Source: Leptospira interrogans (lineage in GTDB: Bacteria; Spirochaetota; Leptospiria; Leptospirales; Leptospiraceae). Taken from it: a stretch of 64,000 bases of DNA. The first letter of the stretch is position 1. The number at the start of each line of letters is the position of its first letter. Below are positions 49,153 to 60,587 of the stretch, in pieces. Made by a program: the position numbers and the translations under genes. The notes beneath the pieces were generated by a model. It searched no databases, was not told the DNA's origin, and saw only the letters and a program-made list of their open reading frames with translations. Location: contig NZ_FTNA01000003.1 of the NCBI RefSeq assembly GCF_900156205.1, positions 1 through 64,000 of the forward strand, read 5' to 3'.

Positions 49153-49806
49153 ATGAAAGTAGATCCGACAAAGTTTATAAAACGAGAAGAAGCTCTTAAA
49201 GTATGGTTACGTAAAAATAACCAAAGTTTGTTTTTAGATAACATGGAAAGAATACTAAATGATCTTCCCAAAGAGGAAATTACGGAGAAATTTAAGTTCG
49301 GATTAAAATCAGCTCTTATACACTGCTGTCATGATCAAAAAATTAGAGAGTTAAATTTTATCTGGCACAACGTATCCGATCATGTCTCCCCTGCTTATGC
49401 CGTTGGAAAAGATTTAGTTGTAGATCATCAAATTCATACTGAAAATCATTTTGACTCTCTTAAAGAAATTCCAAAAATTGAAACTATATCAAATCACGGA
49501 GTTACAATTGAATTGGATTTTTCGCTACCAACTGACGTTGCCATTAATAGTTATATAAAAAATTTGCTTCCTGAAATTTTAGATATGGCAATGAGATTAG
49601 ATGATCATCGCATCCGATGGAACATTGTAGAATCTTTTACAGACATAGTTCATATTTGGAATTATAAAATCGGATTTGAAGTTTGTGAAGAATTAAATCA
49701 TAAAAATACCAGATTGAACGAACTAAAACTTCAGTCCCCTTTTTGGATTACTTTAAACGAATTTGATCGATGGCCCGTACCCATTTTTGTATTTTCAGAT
49801 TTTTAA
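49153..49806 (+). CDS. soluble protein of unknown function
   Basis: 217 residues from the ATG at 49153, chosen for the AAGG eight bases upstream; an ATG at 49096 in frame begins inside the hairpin. No signal peptide or membrane segment. Charged N-terminal part (KVDPTKFIKREEALKVWLRK), a middle with His and Cys (SALIHCCHDQK) and Trp-rich C-terminal strands (VHIWNYKIGFEV, SPFWITLNEFDRWPVPIFVF). I do not recognise the family. The neighbours (prfB, lipoprotein hydrolase) give no clue. Confidence 0.65.
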   Translation: MKVDPTKFIKREEALKVWLRKNNQSLFLDNMERILNDLPKEEITEKFKFGLKSALIHCCHDQKIRELNFIWHNVSDHVSPAYAVGKDLVVDHQIHTENHFDSLKEIPKIETISNHGVTIELDFSLPTDVAINSYIKNLLPEILDMAMRLDDHRIRWNIVESFTDIVHIWNYKIGFEVCEELNHKNTRLNELKLQSPFWITLNEFDRWPVPIFVFSDF

Positions 49807-49868
49807 ATTTAGAAACGGTTTCTTAATCTTATATTTTATTTCTAATCATACTTAATAACAATTTCTTA

Positions 49869-50642
49869 ATGTATAAATTTCTTAAATATTCCTGCATCCT
49901 TTTTCTTCTATTAGAAGTTTTTGGTTGTTTTGTTTCTCGAAAACTGATTTTTATAGCTCAAGGAAAAGATACTCTTCCTTCTTATTCTGGTACTCTACTT
50001 CAAATTCAAAACGAAGATAGAATCGTTTATGCTTATTTTACCCGAAACAGCTCCCGACTTGCTGTTGTTTTTCACGGTCAACATGGAACCTTGCAGAGTA
50101 TGTCTTATCTTGGAGCTAAACTTTCACAAATGGGTTTTTCCGTTCTATTGGTTGAATATCCTGGATATGGAAAAGCAAAACGTTACTCCAGTTCTGAAAG
50201 CAATATTTATTCAGACGCCGATGCTGCCATAAATTTTGTGCAGAAGAATTTTTCTTTTTCGAAACAAAACACGATCGCGATCGGATACTCTCTTGGAACG
50301 GGGGTTGCTGTAGAAATGGCTCGAAAAAATTTAGTTTCCAAGATGATACTTTTCGCGCCTTATACATCGATTCCAGATGTTGCTTCTTATCGATACGTTC
50401 CCATACTTCCTCAAATCTTGATTTGGGATCGATTTAACTCAATATCAAAATCCAAAGATCTTATATTGCCCGTATTGATCATCCATGGCAAAAAAGACGT
50501 AGCCGTTCCTTACTATATGGGAGAGACTTTGAATAAAAGTTTTTCCAATGCAAAACTCATAACTCTTTTTAATGCAAATCATTCTCTTTTCGGATCTATA
50601 ACCGAAACTCATTGGAAACTAATCCGAGATTTTATCCAATGA
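49869..50642 (+). CDS. alpha/beta-hydrolase lipoprotein
   Basis: 257 residues. The signal peptide ends LEVFGC (Cys20). The serine hydrolase fold is visible: LAVVFHGQHGTLQSM (oxyanion loop), VLLVEYPGYGKAKRY, nucleophile elbow IGYSLGTGVA with Ser141, VLIIHGKKDVAVP with Asp210 and NANHSLFG with His238, giving a complete Ser-Asp-His triad. Similar membrane-anchored proteins are called BEM46-like or YfhR-like serine hydrolases; the substrate is probably an ester or acyl group in the envelope. It starts 62 bases after the previous gene. Confidence 0.85.
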   Translation: MYKFLKYSCILFLLLEVFGCFVSRKLIFIAQGKDTLPSYSGTLLQIQNEDRIVYAYFTRNSSRLAVVFHGQHGTLQSMSYLGAKLSQMGFSVLLVEYPGYGKAKRYSSSESNIYSDADAAINFVQKNFSFSKQNTIAIGYSLGTGVAVEMARKNLVSKMILFAPYTSIPDVASYRYVPILPQILIWDRFNSISKSKDLILPVLIIHGKKDVAVPYYMGETLNKSFSNAKLITLFNANHSLFGSITETHWKLIRDFIQ

Positions 50643-50993
50643 TTATTTTGTGATTTCCCAAAAGGGTTTAATACTTTCTTGAAACCGATCCTAAATCTAC
50701 AAAATGATTTACAACACTTTCAAAACTTGTCAAATTTCTTTGGTTTGAATTTATTTTCGAATTATTTACTACGCGGACGCATGAAAATAGTACCAAGTTA
50801 TTTAACGGCCCAATTTACGAAAAAAATAGCGGTACTTAAAAAATACCACAAATTCGAGATTATGGCATTTTAAAGCAGGGCCAAAATATTCAAATTTTTG
50901 AAACAATCTAACCCAAGTATTCTATTCATGCGTCCGAGTAGTAAAGTTGTTTAAAAGGGTAATTGGGATAGAAAAATATTATAATAATTGAAT
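50643..50993. other. intergenic with an inverted repeat pair
   Basis: TTACTACGCGGACGCATGAA (near 50766) and the inverse TTCATGCGTCCGAGTAGTAA (near 50926) match at 19 of 20 positions and could bound a roughly 180 bp element. A third copy, ACTACTCGGACGCATGAAAA, is at about 63123. A 64-codon plus frame at 50679 runs through the first copy and has no support. Confidence 0.45.
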
Positions 50994-51446
50994 ATGAATA
51001 TTTTTCCCGGAAAAATTAAATACGGTTGTTTGTGGGGAATGTTGATTCCGTTTTTTCGTATCCGTCGACGTTACGGTTCTGCTTTTAAAGGACAATTATG
51101 GTAAGACGCATACAATCGCGGACTGGCTCGTTCTTGCGGGAAAACATATTCTTTTCTTCGGCGGAATTCTCGTATCGATTCTCCTCGCGTTGGTCTTTGG
51201 TTTGCGATCAAGGATTCAAAACCGGTCGAAACGCTTAGAATCTTTTGGCCCGTCTTGATAATTTTAATCTATTGGATTCCTCCGAATTTGGTCCCTGGAC
51301 CGGTGGACGATTCCATTGTGACAATTGGAGTCGGAATCTATCAGATCTATCGTTATTTTAAGATCAGTAGTTCTTCAAAAATACACGATTCAACCAATCT
51401 ATTAAAATCTAAAATAGGCAATCCTTACGTGATAAATCCCTATTAA
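50994..51446 (+). pseudogene. decayed small membrane protein, DUF1232-like C-terminus
   Basis: Translation in pieces gives one plausible protein broken by frame changes: MNIFPGKIKYGC with PFFRIRRRYGSAFKGQLW (stop at about 51102), then in another frame [19 protein letters not shown] and [10 protein letters not shown], then in a third frame [17 protein letters not shown] and [19 protein letters not shown]. The last part recalls the PxxxVPxxxDD motif of the YkvA/DUF1232 family. At least two frameshifts separate the pieces. The surrounding DNA is repeat-rich, which fits a dying locus. Confidence 0.5.
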
Positions 51447-51600
51447 AATAACATGAGTTAGACGTAAGAAAAATCTGGGCAAATCCGGCCGCCACGGGCA
51501 GGCAAGACCGAGTTCTCGTCTATAGCCAATCAATTGCATGCAAAAAACATTATATAATATATCGTCTTTGGTTTCAATTTAGAACGCGATCTATCGAGCG
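51447..51600. repeat. segment related to 62795-62940
   Basis: AAAATCTGGGCAAATCCG, CCAATCAATTGCATGC, AATATATCGTCTTTGGTTTC and CGATC near the right end occur in the same order as GAATCTGGACGAATCCG, GAATCAATTACATGA, AATATTTCGTCTTGAATTAC and CGATC in 62810-62940. Confidence 0.5.
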
Positions 51601-52025
51601 CCCATAGAAACGAGACGCTGAGTTTGAAGAAGGTTTCTGCTAAGTTTCAAACACAATTCTGCCTCTCTAAGAGTCGGCTCAGGAAGCAATGCATTGAGCT
51701 TTACAAAAATGTGGGAACTATTACAAAAATTGAACGAGATTAAAACTGCTTGAACATTCGCAAATTGCCAAATGCGACCTGTCGAACGACCCATGGGGAG
51801 TGAGACGCTGAGTTTCACAGAGCGACCATAGAAGCAATGCATTGAGTTTCACAAAAATGTAGGAACTACTACAAAAATTGAACGAGATTAAAACTGCTTG
51901 AACATTCGCAAATTGCCAAATGCGACCTGTCGAACGACCCATGGGGAGTGAGACGCTGAGTTTCACAGAGCGATCATAGAAGCGATGCATTGAGTTTCAC
52001 AAAAATGTGGGAACTACTACATTTT
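51596..52025 (+). repeat. 148 bp tandem repeat, about 2.3 full units plus a degenerate one
   Basis: The marker GTGGGAACTA (51711), GTAGGAACTA (51859) and GTGGGAACTA (52007) recurs at exactly 148 base spacing. Between the markers the two units are nearly identical (AAAATTGAACGAGATTAAAA, GAACATTCGCAAATTGCCAA, GACCTGTCGAACGACCCATG, GTGAGACGCTGAGTTTCACA). Left of 51683 a diverged partial unit keeps CCCATAGAAACGAGACGCTG. Minus-strand frames of 83 and 89 codons read through this and repeat the same peptide. Confidence 0.85.
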
Positions 52026-52754
52026 ATTAAAAATTTCTTAAGAATAACGGCGTAAAATTCTTCGAGATTTTGAAGCAAACTCTAAATCCACGTTAAAATA
52101 TCGTGAGTTCGACGTAAGGAACTCACGATTCTGAAAAAAGTTGGAACCTGAATTTTATAGATCGATTCTTTAAATGTAGGAGCTACCACAATTTATAAAA
52201 TAGACGTTTATAACGACTGAATCTGTCGTATTCAAGTGTGGGAACTCTCACAAAACTTTTAGGTTTGTCTGTAAAATGATGTGGGAACTACTACTTTTAG
52301 AAAGGTTTTTTCTTACACCGAACTCACGTTAAAATAGCTTTTCATTCTTGTAATCACCGCAAAACACCGGTTTTACGCAAAATTTTGATTGAACAACTAT
52401 TCTTTTTGAATTTTACAGAAGTTCCATTAAACATAAAAAGAGCCCGGAATGTGGGAACTCACAAGAATTAAATTATGAAAAGAACAGTCTAAAAGACCGT
52501 TGATCCACAACGAGACGTAATCTGTGGAAACTACCGCATTTTGTGAAGCTTCAAAGAAGATTGATTTTAAAGTCTATTCAGTCAGAACTACATAATGGAG
52601 TATCTAAAACTCTACCTAAACGAAACCTTGATCGTGGTAACTTTGAAAGTTGTAATTTACCTTGTACTATACAAAAAAGCTCTGTTCTATAATAGAGTTT
52701 TGCGACAAAATTTAAGATACCCATTTTATAGAAATCCATAAAAAAATTCTAAAT
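52026..52754. other. repeat-rich intergenic stretch upstream of crcB
   Basis: Contains composite repeat R2 (52175-52335), quasi-palindromes near 52236, 52280, 52449 and 52521, and two copies of the CGTGAGTTCGACGTAAGG / CCGAACTCACGTTAAAA motif (near 52095 and 52319). No gene seen. Confidence 0.5.
52175..52335 (+). repeat. composite roughly 200 bp repeat, copy R2 (shortened)
   Basis: Matches R1 from ATTTATAAAATAGACGTTTA through GTATTCAAGTGTGGGAACTC to TTTAGGTTTGTCTGTAAAA. The segment between the last quasi-palindrome and CTTTTAGAAAGG is deleted compared with R1 and R3. It ends in ACACCGAACTCACGTTAAAA. Confidence 0.7.
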
Positions 52755-52856
52755 AGAGTTGTTGAAAAATTCCATAGTTTCAGATTATTAGAACTGCCTC
52801 AATCGACTATTTCATAAAACAGAAACAAGATAGAGAATTAATTTTTTAACAACTCT
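52755..52856 (-). repeat. MITE-like inverted-repeat element, copy 5 (opposite orientation)
   Basis: 102 bp. Ends AGAGTTGTTGAAAAATT and AATTTTTTAACAACTCT. Its interior aligns with the others only after reversal (TTAATTCTCTATCTTGTTTC on the minus strand). It ends 34 bases before the crcB start codon, so the crcB promoter must lie within or overlap it. Confidence 0.8.
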
Positions 52857-52890
52857 AATATTATATTCGTACATTAAAATTTACTACATT

Positions 52891-53274
52891 ATGAATTTTT
52901 CAAAAAGTTTATTATTAATCGCCTTTGGTGGCGCAATTGGTAGCATTTTCCGCTATTTGTTACAATACTGGTTTGGAAACGTTTTAGGCTATTCTCTTCC
53001 TTGGGGAACTTTAACTGCAAACTTACTTGGTTCTTTTTTAATCGGAGTTGTTTATGCAATATCCGATCGTTTTCCACTCTTTGACCCTCAATGGAAGTTT
53101 TTATTGGCTTCTGGTTTTTGCGGAGGATTTACGACATTCTCCACTTTTTCCTACGAAACCTTTCAAATGTTAAAGTCAGGTCATTACATTTTATTTTTAG
53201 GGTATATCTGTTTGAGTGTGGTTGGTGGAATTGGTTTTGCTTTCGCTGGAGTTTGGATGATAAAAAATTTTTGA
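52891..53274 (+). CDS. crcB: fluoride efflux channel CrcB/Fluc
   Basis: 127 residues, four membrane helices, the normal length for a Fluc subunit, which works as a dual-topology dimer to expel fluoride. Seen: GGAIGSIFRYLLQYW, PWGTLTANLLGSFLIGVVY with the conserved Asn, and GFCGGFTTFSTFSYET with the Phe-box and sodium-site Gly/Thr residues. No fluoride riboswitch is recognisable before the start: only 34 bases separate the start from MITE-like copy 5. The start codon has no strong binding site. Confidence 0.93.
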   Translation: MNFSKSLLLIAFGGAIGSIFRYLLQYWFGNVLGYSLPWGTLTANLLGSFLIGVVYAISDRFPLFDPQWKFLLASGFCGGFTTFSTFSYETFQMLKSGHYILFLGYICLSVVGGIGFAFAGVWMIKNF

Positions 53275-53730
53275 TAAACCATGCATAACTTCTTAAGTTA
53301 TACGAAATATAAATTCAATTAAACATCGTTATACGATACCAAAAAACATTTCTTAAATAATACCTAATTTATTCTTAATGAAAACGATATAATAAAATAC
53401 CCGGCGTTTTGTGATAAAAATTAACGTTATTTGGTTTTATAGAAATCAGCAATGATCCCATTTAATACTTAAGTATTCATCTTTTATTATATACTTTGTT
53501 TTTATAAATTTTAAAATGTTTTTATTTACAAACTTTTTACATCCAATAAATCTTAAGAGAACTTCTATAAAATTGATTTTTAATTTTTGTTGATAGTCGC
53601 CAAACAACGACTTGATGCAAAAATCTAATTGGATAATTATCCTTTTTAAATTTTGTAAAGGCTCTCAATAAATAAACACAGCAAATACACAAAATGAAAA
53701 CTTCAAATAAAACAATTAGAGTGAGTGTTT
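53275..53730. promoter_or_regulatory. ligB upstream region and leader
   Basis: AT-rich and without a gene. For ligB, published work describes an extended 5' leader that folds and limits translation at low temperature; its 3' part would be the last 100-200 bases here. The start region reads AATTAGAGTGAGTGTTTATG, with GAGTGAG the only binding-site candidate. I cannot mark the transcription start from the sequence alone. Confidence 0.5.
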
Positions 53731-56700
53731 ATGAAGAAAATATTTTGTATTTCGATTTTTCTTTCGATGTTTTTTCAAAGTTGTATGTCTTGGCCACTTT
53801 TAACCAGTCTAGCAGGATTAACAGCTGGCAAAAAAAGCAAAGAGCCATCCTTTTTCCACCTTCTGTTAGGTAACTCCAATCCGACTATTACAAGAATCGA
53901 ACTCAGTTATCAAGATTCTTCTATCGCAAACGGTACCAGCACAACCCTAGAAGTTACCGCAATCTTTGATAACGGAACAAATCAGAATATTACGGATTCG
54001 ACATCCATCGTCCCCGATTCCCAATCCGTTGTAACAATCGAAGGTAACAGAGTCAGAGGAATCGCTTCTGGTTCTTCCATTATAAAAGCAGAATACAACG
54101 GCCTATACTCTGAACAAAAAATTACCGTTACACCAGCCATTCTTAACTCAATTCAAGTTACGAGTTTAGAGTCAGGTATACTACCTAAAGGTACTAATCG
54201 TCAATTCTCAGCCATCGGTATCTTTTCGGATGGTTCTCATCAGGATATTTCCAACGAACCACTGATCGTTTGGTCTTCCAGTAATCCTGATTTGGTTCGA
54301 GTAGATGATTCAGGGTTGGCATCAGGGATCAATTTAGGAACAGCTCATATTCGTGCATCCTTTCAATCAAAACAAGGGGCTGAAGAAATGACCGTTGGAG
54401 ATGCTGTTCTCTCTCAAATCCAAGTAACTTCAAACGATCTGAATATTCCTCTCGGAAAAAAACAAAAACTAACAGCTACGGGAATCTATTCGGATAACTC
54501 TAACAGGGATATTTCCTCTTCTGTTATTTGGAATTCTTCTAATTCCACTATCGCTAATATTCAAAACAACGGAATATTAGAAACAGCTGATACTGGTATT
54601 GTCACTGTTTCTGCTTCTAGCGAGAATATAATCGGATCCGTAAAACTAATCGTTACTCCAGCAGCCTTAGTTTCTATTTCTGTTTCTCCGACAAATTCTA
54701 CAGTTGCAAAAGGTTTACAAGAAAACTTTAAAGCTACAGGGATCTTTACAGATAATTCAAACTCGGATATTACCGACCAAGTTACTTGGGATTCTTCTAA
54801 TACCGATATTCTCTCAATTTCCAATGCAAGTGATAGCCACGGATTAGCTTCCACACTCAACCAAGGGAATGTTAAAGTCACTGCTTCCATCGGTGGAATA
54901 CAAGGATCCACTGATTTTAAAGTTACACAAGCTGCATTGACTTCCATCGAAGTCTCTCCAACTCGCACTTCCATTGCAAAAGGACTAACTCAAAAGTTTA
55001 CTGCGATCGGGATTTTTACGGATAACTCTAAGAAGGATATTACGGATCAAGTCACTTGGAATTCTTCTTCAGCAATCGTAAGCGTGTCTAACTTAGACAA
55101 CAATAAAGGTCTGGGAAAAACCAACTCAGTTGGAAACACGACTATTACCGCAACCTTAGGAAAAGTTTCAGGTAACACTTGGTTTACTGTAGTTCCTGCG
55201 GTTCTCACTTCTATTCAAATCAATCCTGTAAATCCTTCTCTTGCAAAAGGGTTAACTCAAAAATTTACGGCTACTGGGATCTACTCTGACAACTCTAACA
55301 AGGACATTACTTCCGCTGTTACGTGGTTCTCATCCGATTCTTCAATCGCGACGATTTCAAACGCCCAAAAAAATCAAGGAAACGCTTACGGAGCAGCTAC
55401 AGGAGCAACGGATATTAAAGCCACATTCGGAAAGGTAAGTAGTCCGGTTTCTACGTTATCTGTTACAGCTGCAAAGCTTGTTGAAATCCAAATCACACCG
55501 GCTGCTGCTTCCAAAGCAAAGGGACTCACAGAAAGATTCAAGGCTACTGGTATCTTTACGGATAACTCAAATTCCGATATTACAAATCAAGTTACCTGGA
55601 ATTCCTCTAATACGGATATTGCTGAAATTAAAAATACCAGTGGAAGTAAAGGTATTACAAATACACTCACTCCAGGATCGAGTGAAATATCCGCAGCCCT
55701 CGGTTCAATCAAAAGTTCTAAAGTAATTTTAAAGGTAACTCCGGCACAATTGATTTCCATTGCCGTAACACCTATAAATCCGTCAGTTGCAAAAGGTCTA
55801 ATACGACAATTTAAAGCCACCGGAACATATACGGATCATTCCGTACAAGACGTGACTGCCCTAGCTACCTGGTCTTCTTCCAATCCCGGAAAAGCAATGG
55901 TTAACAACGTTACAGGTTCGGTTACAACAGTGGCTACCGGAAATACAAATATTAAAGCAACGATAGACTCCATATCTGGCTCTTCCGTTTTGAATGTCAC
56001 TCCTGCACTTCTTACTTCTATCGAGATAACACCGACGATTAACTCTATCACTCACGGTCTTACAAAACAATTTAAAGCGACTGGTATCTTTTCAGATAAA
56101 TCTACTCAAAATTTGACTCAGCTTGTAACTTGGATTTCTTCCGATCCATCTAAGATTGAGATCGAAAACACTTCCGGTAAAAAAGGTATAGCGACAGCCT
56201 CTAAATTAGGAAGTTCGAATATTAAGGCCGTCTACAAATTCATCCAAAGCTCCCCAATTCCGATTACAGTCACTGACTTAAAACTGAAAAGTATAACTAT
56301 CAGTCCTTCCTCAAGTTCAATAGCCAAAGGATTGACCCAGCAATTTAAAGCGATCGGAACTTTTATAGATGGCTCTGAACAAGAAATTACGAATCTTGTG
56401 ACCTGGTATTCTTCCAAATCCGACGTTGCCCCTATCAATAACGCTGCCAATGCAAAAGGTTTAGCAACCGCACTTTCAATAGGTTCTTCCAACATCTCTG
56501 CGATTTACAATTCTATAAGCAGTAATAAAATAAATTTTAATGTAAGTGCTGCCACGTTAGATTCCATTAAAATCAATCCAGTCAACAATAACATCGCCAA
56601 GGGACTTACCCAACAATATACTGCGCTTGGCGTTTATTCAGACTCCACCATTCAGGACATCAGCGATTCAGTTACCTGGTCCAGTTCCAATTCTGACTCG

Positions 56701-59403
56701 ATCAGCATCTCTAATTCGACCGAAACCAAGGGAAAAGCGACCGCTTTACAGATTGGAAACAGCAAAATCACTGCGACTTACAATTCCATCTCGGAAAACA
56801 TAGACATAACGGTCAGCGCAGCAACCCTTTCTTCGATTTCAATATCTCCTATCAATACAAATATAAACGCAACCGTATCAAAACAATTTTTCGCGGTGGG
56901 AACGTATTCGGATGGGACCAAAGCGGATTTAACTTCTTCGGTTACATGGTCCAGCTCAAATAAATCTCAGGCAAAGGTGAGTAACGCATCTAAAACGAAA
57001 GGATTGGTTACAGGGATTGCTTCTGGAAACTCTATAATCACAGCGACCTACGGTTCAGTATCTGGAAATACAATCCTCACAGTAAACAAAACGGACACGA
57101 TAGCTCCAACGGTTCAATCGGTAGTTTCCTTATCACCTACTACCATCCAAGTTGTATATTCAGAATCCATAAACAATAAGGAAGCCCTTGATTTATCCAA
57201 TTACAAAATAATTGATAGTTCCAATTTTATAGGACATTGTTCAGATAATACGGACTTCAATTCCAATTCTCAAACCGCAGATTTTTCTCTTAGTAGTATC
57301 AAAGGAAGTAAAAATACTTTTACGATCACACTTTCACATTCACAAATCTTAAACAAATCATACACACTTGTAGTCAACAAACAAGGAATTCACGATCTTT
57401 CTTCCATTCCAAATTCCTTAAGTTGTCCAAATAACTCTGATTTTATAGGAAAAGAACAACTCAAACTTACAAGTGCAGTTTGTAATTCCTTAAACCAAGT
57501 GATCGTTTCTTTTTCCAAACCTTTATATTCGGGAAAGGAAGCAACAAAATCCGTGGAATGTTCAAATCCGTCCCAGTGTGAATCCAGATATAAATTTGCA
57601 GGTGTGTCTTCATTGGGAAGTATTACGAGCGTTAGAATTTTAGATGGAAAAGTATGCGGTGGAGCACCGGCAGACTCCTCGAAAATATGTTTAACACACT
57701 CCCTTCTTCAATCAGGTGGTCAATATACGATCATCGCCGCAAATGATTTGAACGGAGACGGCTTTGACAACAAATCCTGGGGAGCAATTAGAGATTCATT
57801 CGATCAAGAAAACCTACAATCTTCTCCGAAAGATAGAATCAACTTTATAGGTTGTGGAAATTCCCCTCTCAACTTTATGGATGGCCCGATCATGTCAGAT
57901 CCTTTTGGAGACGGTTCCGATTTCGGCTTTCTTGTAGATTACAACAATCAAATCTATCTAGGACCGAATGTAAAAGGAAACCAAGCAGCTCGATTCAATT
58001 ACGACGGAACTTTTCCCGAATCTATTTTTTTCTCTTTTACCAAAGATATAAATGCCGATAACCGTGCGTCTTCAAGAGATGGAGGAATTCCGGTTCCGAA
58101 TTACGTTACGATCGGTCATACCGGTTGTACTCTCAATAGTGCAGACATTACTACTGGATGTGGTCCGGATAACGAAGATGGACGTGGAGTTTTTGCCATC
58201 GGATCATTAAACAAAAAATCTCATATTTTTATAGCAGGTTCAAGACCAAGGAGATTCGACTATCTCTATTATTCCTCAGATACCGATACAAATCTTAATT
58301 TTAAATATATCGATATGGGAGAAATTACTGGAACGGCGACTGCAGGAACTTCATCTATCGCGGTTATAGACGATCGGATCCATGTGGGTTTTGCAAAAAA
58401 AAATAAAAATCTAAACGCACCTGATTTCGGTAAAATCACCTTTAATACATCCGATCAAAATAGATGTGCAGCCGGAAACAATTGTGACGCCTCTGACGGA
58501 TACCGCGGTAATCGTTTTAGAATCGATAGAATGCCTTATTTCGGCGGCCTCTCCGTGGAGGATGCAGACAATTATGAAACTTATACATCTGATAACTCCT
58601 CGATCAACTGGGGTTATTATGTGGGAATAGATTCTCTATTCGTTTTTAAAGAAAAACTTTACGCCGCAAACGGAGGATTTCCAAATTCACTACATAATGG
58701 AAGTATAATACACTCTACCAGTGCAAATCCTAGTCCTTGTGAGGGGAGCAATCGTTGTTCCAGTTGGAAAGACACAGCACCTAGATCCAATCCGAAGTGG
58801 CATAACTCTCCTCATAACAATTGGTTTTCACTGGAGCTTACAAAGTATCGGAATTTAATTCCGGCGGATAAAGCATTCTCTCAATTCGCAGAATTTAACG
58901 GAAGATTGTATGTAACAAGAACGATCTGCGTAACGAAAGAAGATCACTCCGGACTCAGACAAAGTTTACAAACTGTGGAAGGTTGTACGGACGGAAGTTA
59001 TACAAATCGAAGACCCCAACTTTGGAAATGTGATCCGACTCTAACCGGCGATACAACAACCTGCGAAGCAGAAGATTGGTCTTTAGTAGGAGATAACGGA
59101 ACCGGATTTACAAACTTTGGAGACAATTCCAATCACAGTATGACGATGATGGTTGCAAGTGGATCTTATCTCTACATAGGTTTTGATAACGAAAACGGAA
59201 TTCAAATCTGGAGAACAAATCTTGAAAATCCTGGAAGTTCATCACACAACTGGGAACCTATAGGAATAGGCGGATTAAGAGACGTTACCAATCGTCAAAT
59301 TTATTCGGCTATATCCGGAATGAATTTTGGTGTAAATTTCGTATATATAAGCGTAGGAAACAAAAATAAACCGGTCAAAATTTACAGACAACAGAATCAA
59401 TAA
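53731..59403 (+). CDS. ligB: LigB, leptospiral immunoglobulin-like surface lipoprotein
   Basis: 1890 residues from the ATG at 53731 (an in-frame GTG at 53725 would add two). The signal peptide ends FFQSC with Cys18 as lipid attachment. About twelve Big_2 immunoglobulin-like repeats of roughly 90 residues fill residues 50-1120, each with the pattern LxSIxVxPxxxxxAKGLxxxFxAxGxYxDxSxxDIT and WSSSN. The rest (about 1120-1890) starts with a Big_5-like unit ([20 protein letters not shown]) and continues into a unique Cys-containing domain. LigB is known as a surface adhesin binding fibronectin, fibrinogen, other matrix proteins and complement regulators, and is found in pathogenic species. Three small lipoprotein genes follow at once, the first after one base. 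Confidence 0.98.
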   Translation: MKKIFCISIFLSMFFQSCMSWPLLTSLAGLTAGKKSKEPSFFHLLLGNSNPTITRIELSYQDSSIANGTSTTLEVTAIFDNGTNQNITDSTSIVPDSQSVVTIEGNRVRGIASGSSIIKAEYNGLYSEQKITVTPAILNSIQVTSLESGILPKGTNRQFSAIGIFSDGSHQDISNEPLIVWSSSNPDLVRVDDSGLASGINLGTAHIRASFQSKQGAEEMTVGDAVLSQIQVTSNDLNIPLGKKQKLTATGIYSDNSNRDISSSVIWNSSNSTIANIQNNGILETADTGIVTVSASSENIIGSVKLIVTPAALVSISVSPTNSTVAKGLQENFKATGIFTDNSNSDITDQVTWDSSNTDILSISNASDSHGLASTLNQGNVKVTASIGGIQGSTDFKVTQAALTSIEVSPTRTSIAKGLTQKFTAIGIFTDNSKKDITDQVTWNSSSAIVSVSNLDNNKGLGKTNSVGNTTITATLGKVSGNTWFTVVPAVLTSIQINPVNPSLAKGLTQKFTATGIYSDNSNKDITSAVTWFSSDSSIATISNAQKNQGNAYGAATGATDIKATFGKVSSPVSTLSVTAAKLVEIQITPAAASKAKGLTERFKATGIFTDNSNSDITNQVTWNSSNTDIAEIKNTSGSKGITNTLTPGSSEISAALGSIKSSKVILKVTPAQLISIAVTPINPSVAKGLIRQFKATGTYTDHSVQDVTALATWSSSNPGKAMVNNVTGSVTTVATGNTNIKATIDSISGSSVLNVTPALLTSIEITPTINSITHGLTKQFKATGIFSDKSTQNLTQLVTWISSDPSKIEIENTSGKKGIATASKLGSSNIKAVYKFIQSSPIPITVTDLKLKSITISPSSSSIAKGLTQQFKAIGTFIDGSEQEITNLVTWYSSKSDVAPINNAANAKGLATALSIGSSNISAIYNSISSNKINFNVSAATLDSIKINPVNNNIAKGLTQQYTALGVYSDSTIQDISDSVTWSSSNSDSISISNSTETKGKATALQIGNSKITATYNSISENIDITVSAATLSSISISPINTNINATVSKQFFAVGTYSDGTKADLTSSVTWSSSNKSQAKVSNASKTKGLVTGIASGNSIITATYGSVSGNTILTVNKTDTIAPTVQSVVSLSPTTIQVVYSESINNKEALDLSNYKIIDSSNFIGHCSDNTDFNSNSQTADFSLSSIKGSKNTFTITLSHSQILNKSYTLVVNKQGIHDLSSIPNSLSCPNNSDFIGKEQLKLTSAVCNSLNQVIVSFSKPLYSGKEATKSVECSNPSQCESRYKFAGVSSLGSITSVRILDGKVCGGAPADSSKICLTHSLLQSGGQYTIIAANDLNGDGFDNKSWGAIRDSFDQENLQSSPKDRINFIGCGNSPLNFMDGPIMSDPFGDGSDFGFLVDYNNQIYLGPNVKGNQAARFNYDGTFPESIFFSFTKDINADNRASSRDGGIPVPNYVTIGHTGCTLNSADITTGCGPDNEDGRGVFAIGSLNKKSHIFIAGSRPRRFDYLYYSSDTDTNLNFKYIDMGEITGTATAGTSSIAVIDDRIHVGFAKKNKNLNAPDFGKITFNTSDQNRCAAGNNCDASDGYRGNRFRIDRMPYFGGLSVEDADNYETYTSDNSSINWGYYVGIDSLFVFKEKLYAANGGFPNSLHNGSIIHSTSANPSPCEGSNRCSSWKDTAPRSNPKWHNSPHNNWFSLELTKYRNLIPADKAFSQFAEFNGRLYVTRTICVTKEDHSGLRQSLQTVEGCTDGSYTNRRPQLWKCDPTLTGDTTTCEAEDWSLVGDNGTGFTNFGDNSNHSMTMMVASGSYLYIGFDNENGIQIWRTNLENPGSSSHNWEPIGIGGLRDVTNRQIYSAISGMNFGVNFVYISVGNKNKPVKIYRQQNQ

Positions 59404-59404
59404 T

Positions 59405-59858
59405 ATGCAAAATTCATTAAGAATCATCGTGACGATAATGGCTTGTATGTTTACCGGATTAATCTCCTGTAAAATAAACGAAAATTCAGAAAGGCTTATA
59501 TTCGATCAAAGCGAACAAAACGGAACAGTTCGTCTTCAGACTTTCGTTCACGGAAAAATCAGTCCTGAAAAAAATATTCAAAATTATGAATTTACCATAA
59601 ACCAATCCGAAAACGTCCGTGGAAACATACAAATCGATTCCACGGATCCGGATCTAAAGGTTGAACTAATTAAAAAAGGATTTCTTTTTGACTCAAAGAA
59701 AGAATGTACAAATACAAATTTAGGAAATACATACTCTTGTAAAATCGAAAATCAATTATTGGAAAAAGGCAGATATACTGCAGCCGTTTATAAAAACACG
59801 AATACGAAAAAATCAGATTTTAATCTTTTTATAGGAATATTCGGGAAGGGTTATATAA

Positions 59859-59884
<26 letters not shown>
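59405..59884 (+). CDS. small putative lipoprotein downstream of ligB
   Basis: 159 residues, one base after the ligB stop codon. The signal peptide ends TGLISC (Cys22). The mature part is a single beta-rich domain: FVHGKISPEKNIQNYEFTI, NVRGNIQIDSTDPDLKVELI and RYTAAVYKNTNTKKSDFNLF, with a Cys pair (KKECTN, TYSCKIE). The strand pattern resembles a PPC-type (bacterial pre-peptidase C-terminal) sandwich, but I would not call the family. Very likely co-transcribed with ligB; the last 26 bases overlap the next gene. Confidence 0.75.
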
Positions 59885-60239
<355 letters not shown>

Positions 60240-60248
60240 GTTAAAACT

Positions 60249-60587
60249 ATGAGACTTTTTAAAATATTATTTTTTACTTTAATAACGTTAACAATGATTA
60301 ACTGTTACAATACTACATTACAAATCCATGATAAAAAGTATTCGATTGCTACCGAGTCCGAACCTGAACAAACCTACAAACAAGGAGGTTTGTTATTAGG
60401 TTTGATAAACACATTTGATACTCCGGAAGTTCAATGTCCCGAAGGAAAACCAGAAATTCTAATTTCAAGAAACTTCTGGGACAATTTGATCCATTGGATA
60501 ATCGGCGGAATATATACTCAAAGAACCGTACAAATATTCTGCAAAAAAGAAACTACCAATCAAGTAAATCAAGAAGGTCCCGGATAA
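60249..60587 (+). CDS. Bor-like lipoprotein 2
   Basis: 112 residues. Signal peptide ending LTMINC (Cys19). It shares the Bor-family ending with the preceding gene: NLIHWIIGGIYTQRTVQIFC (about 82-101), after the motif GGLLLGLINTFDTPEVQC. It lies nine bases after Bor-like 1, so the two look like a tandem pair. The last 19 bases overlap the convergent VOC gene, and a 6 bp stem (TCCCGG / CCGGGA, 60578-60596) sits at the shared end. Confidence 0.72.
   Translation: MRLFKILFFTLITLTMINCYNTTLQIHDKKYSIATESEPEQTYKQGGLLLGLINTFDTPEVQCPEGKPEILISRNFWDNLIHWIIGGIYTQRTVQIFCKKETTNQVNQEGPG

Noticed and set aside
51591..51990. Two overlapping minus-strand frames with nearly identical 80-90 residue peptides
   Set aside because: They arise because the 148 bp tandem repeat is open in one frame; no binding site, no family, and composed of non-coding repeat DNA.
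51596..52540. CRISPR array
   Set aside because: The short motif TGTGGGAACT recurs but at irregular distances, in both orientations and with variable sequence; the 148 bp units are tandem repeats without unique spacers. No cas genes nearby.
52857..52890. Fluoride riboswitch before crcB
   Set aside because: Only 34 bases lie between MITE-like copy 5 and the start codon, with none of the conserved riboswitch core visible.
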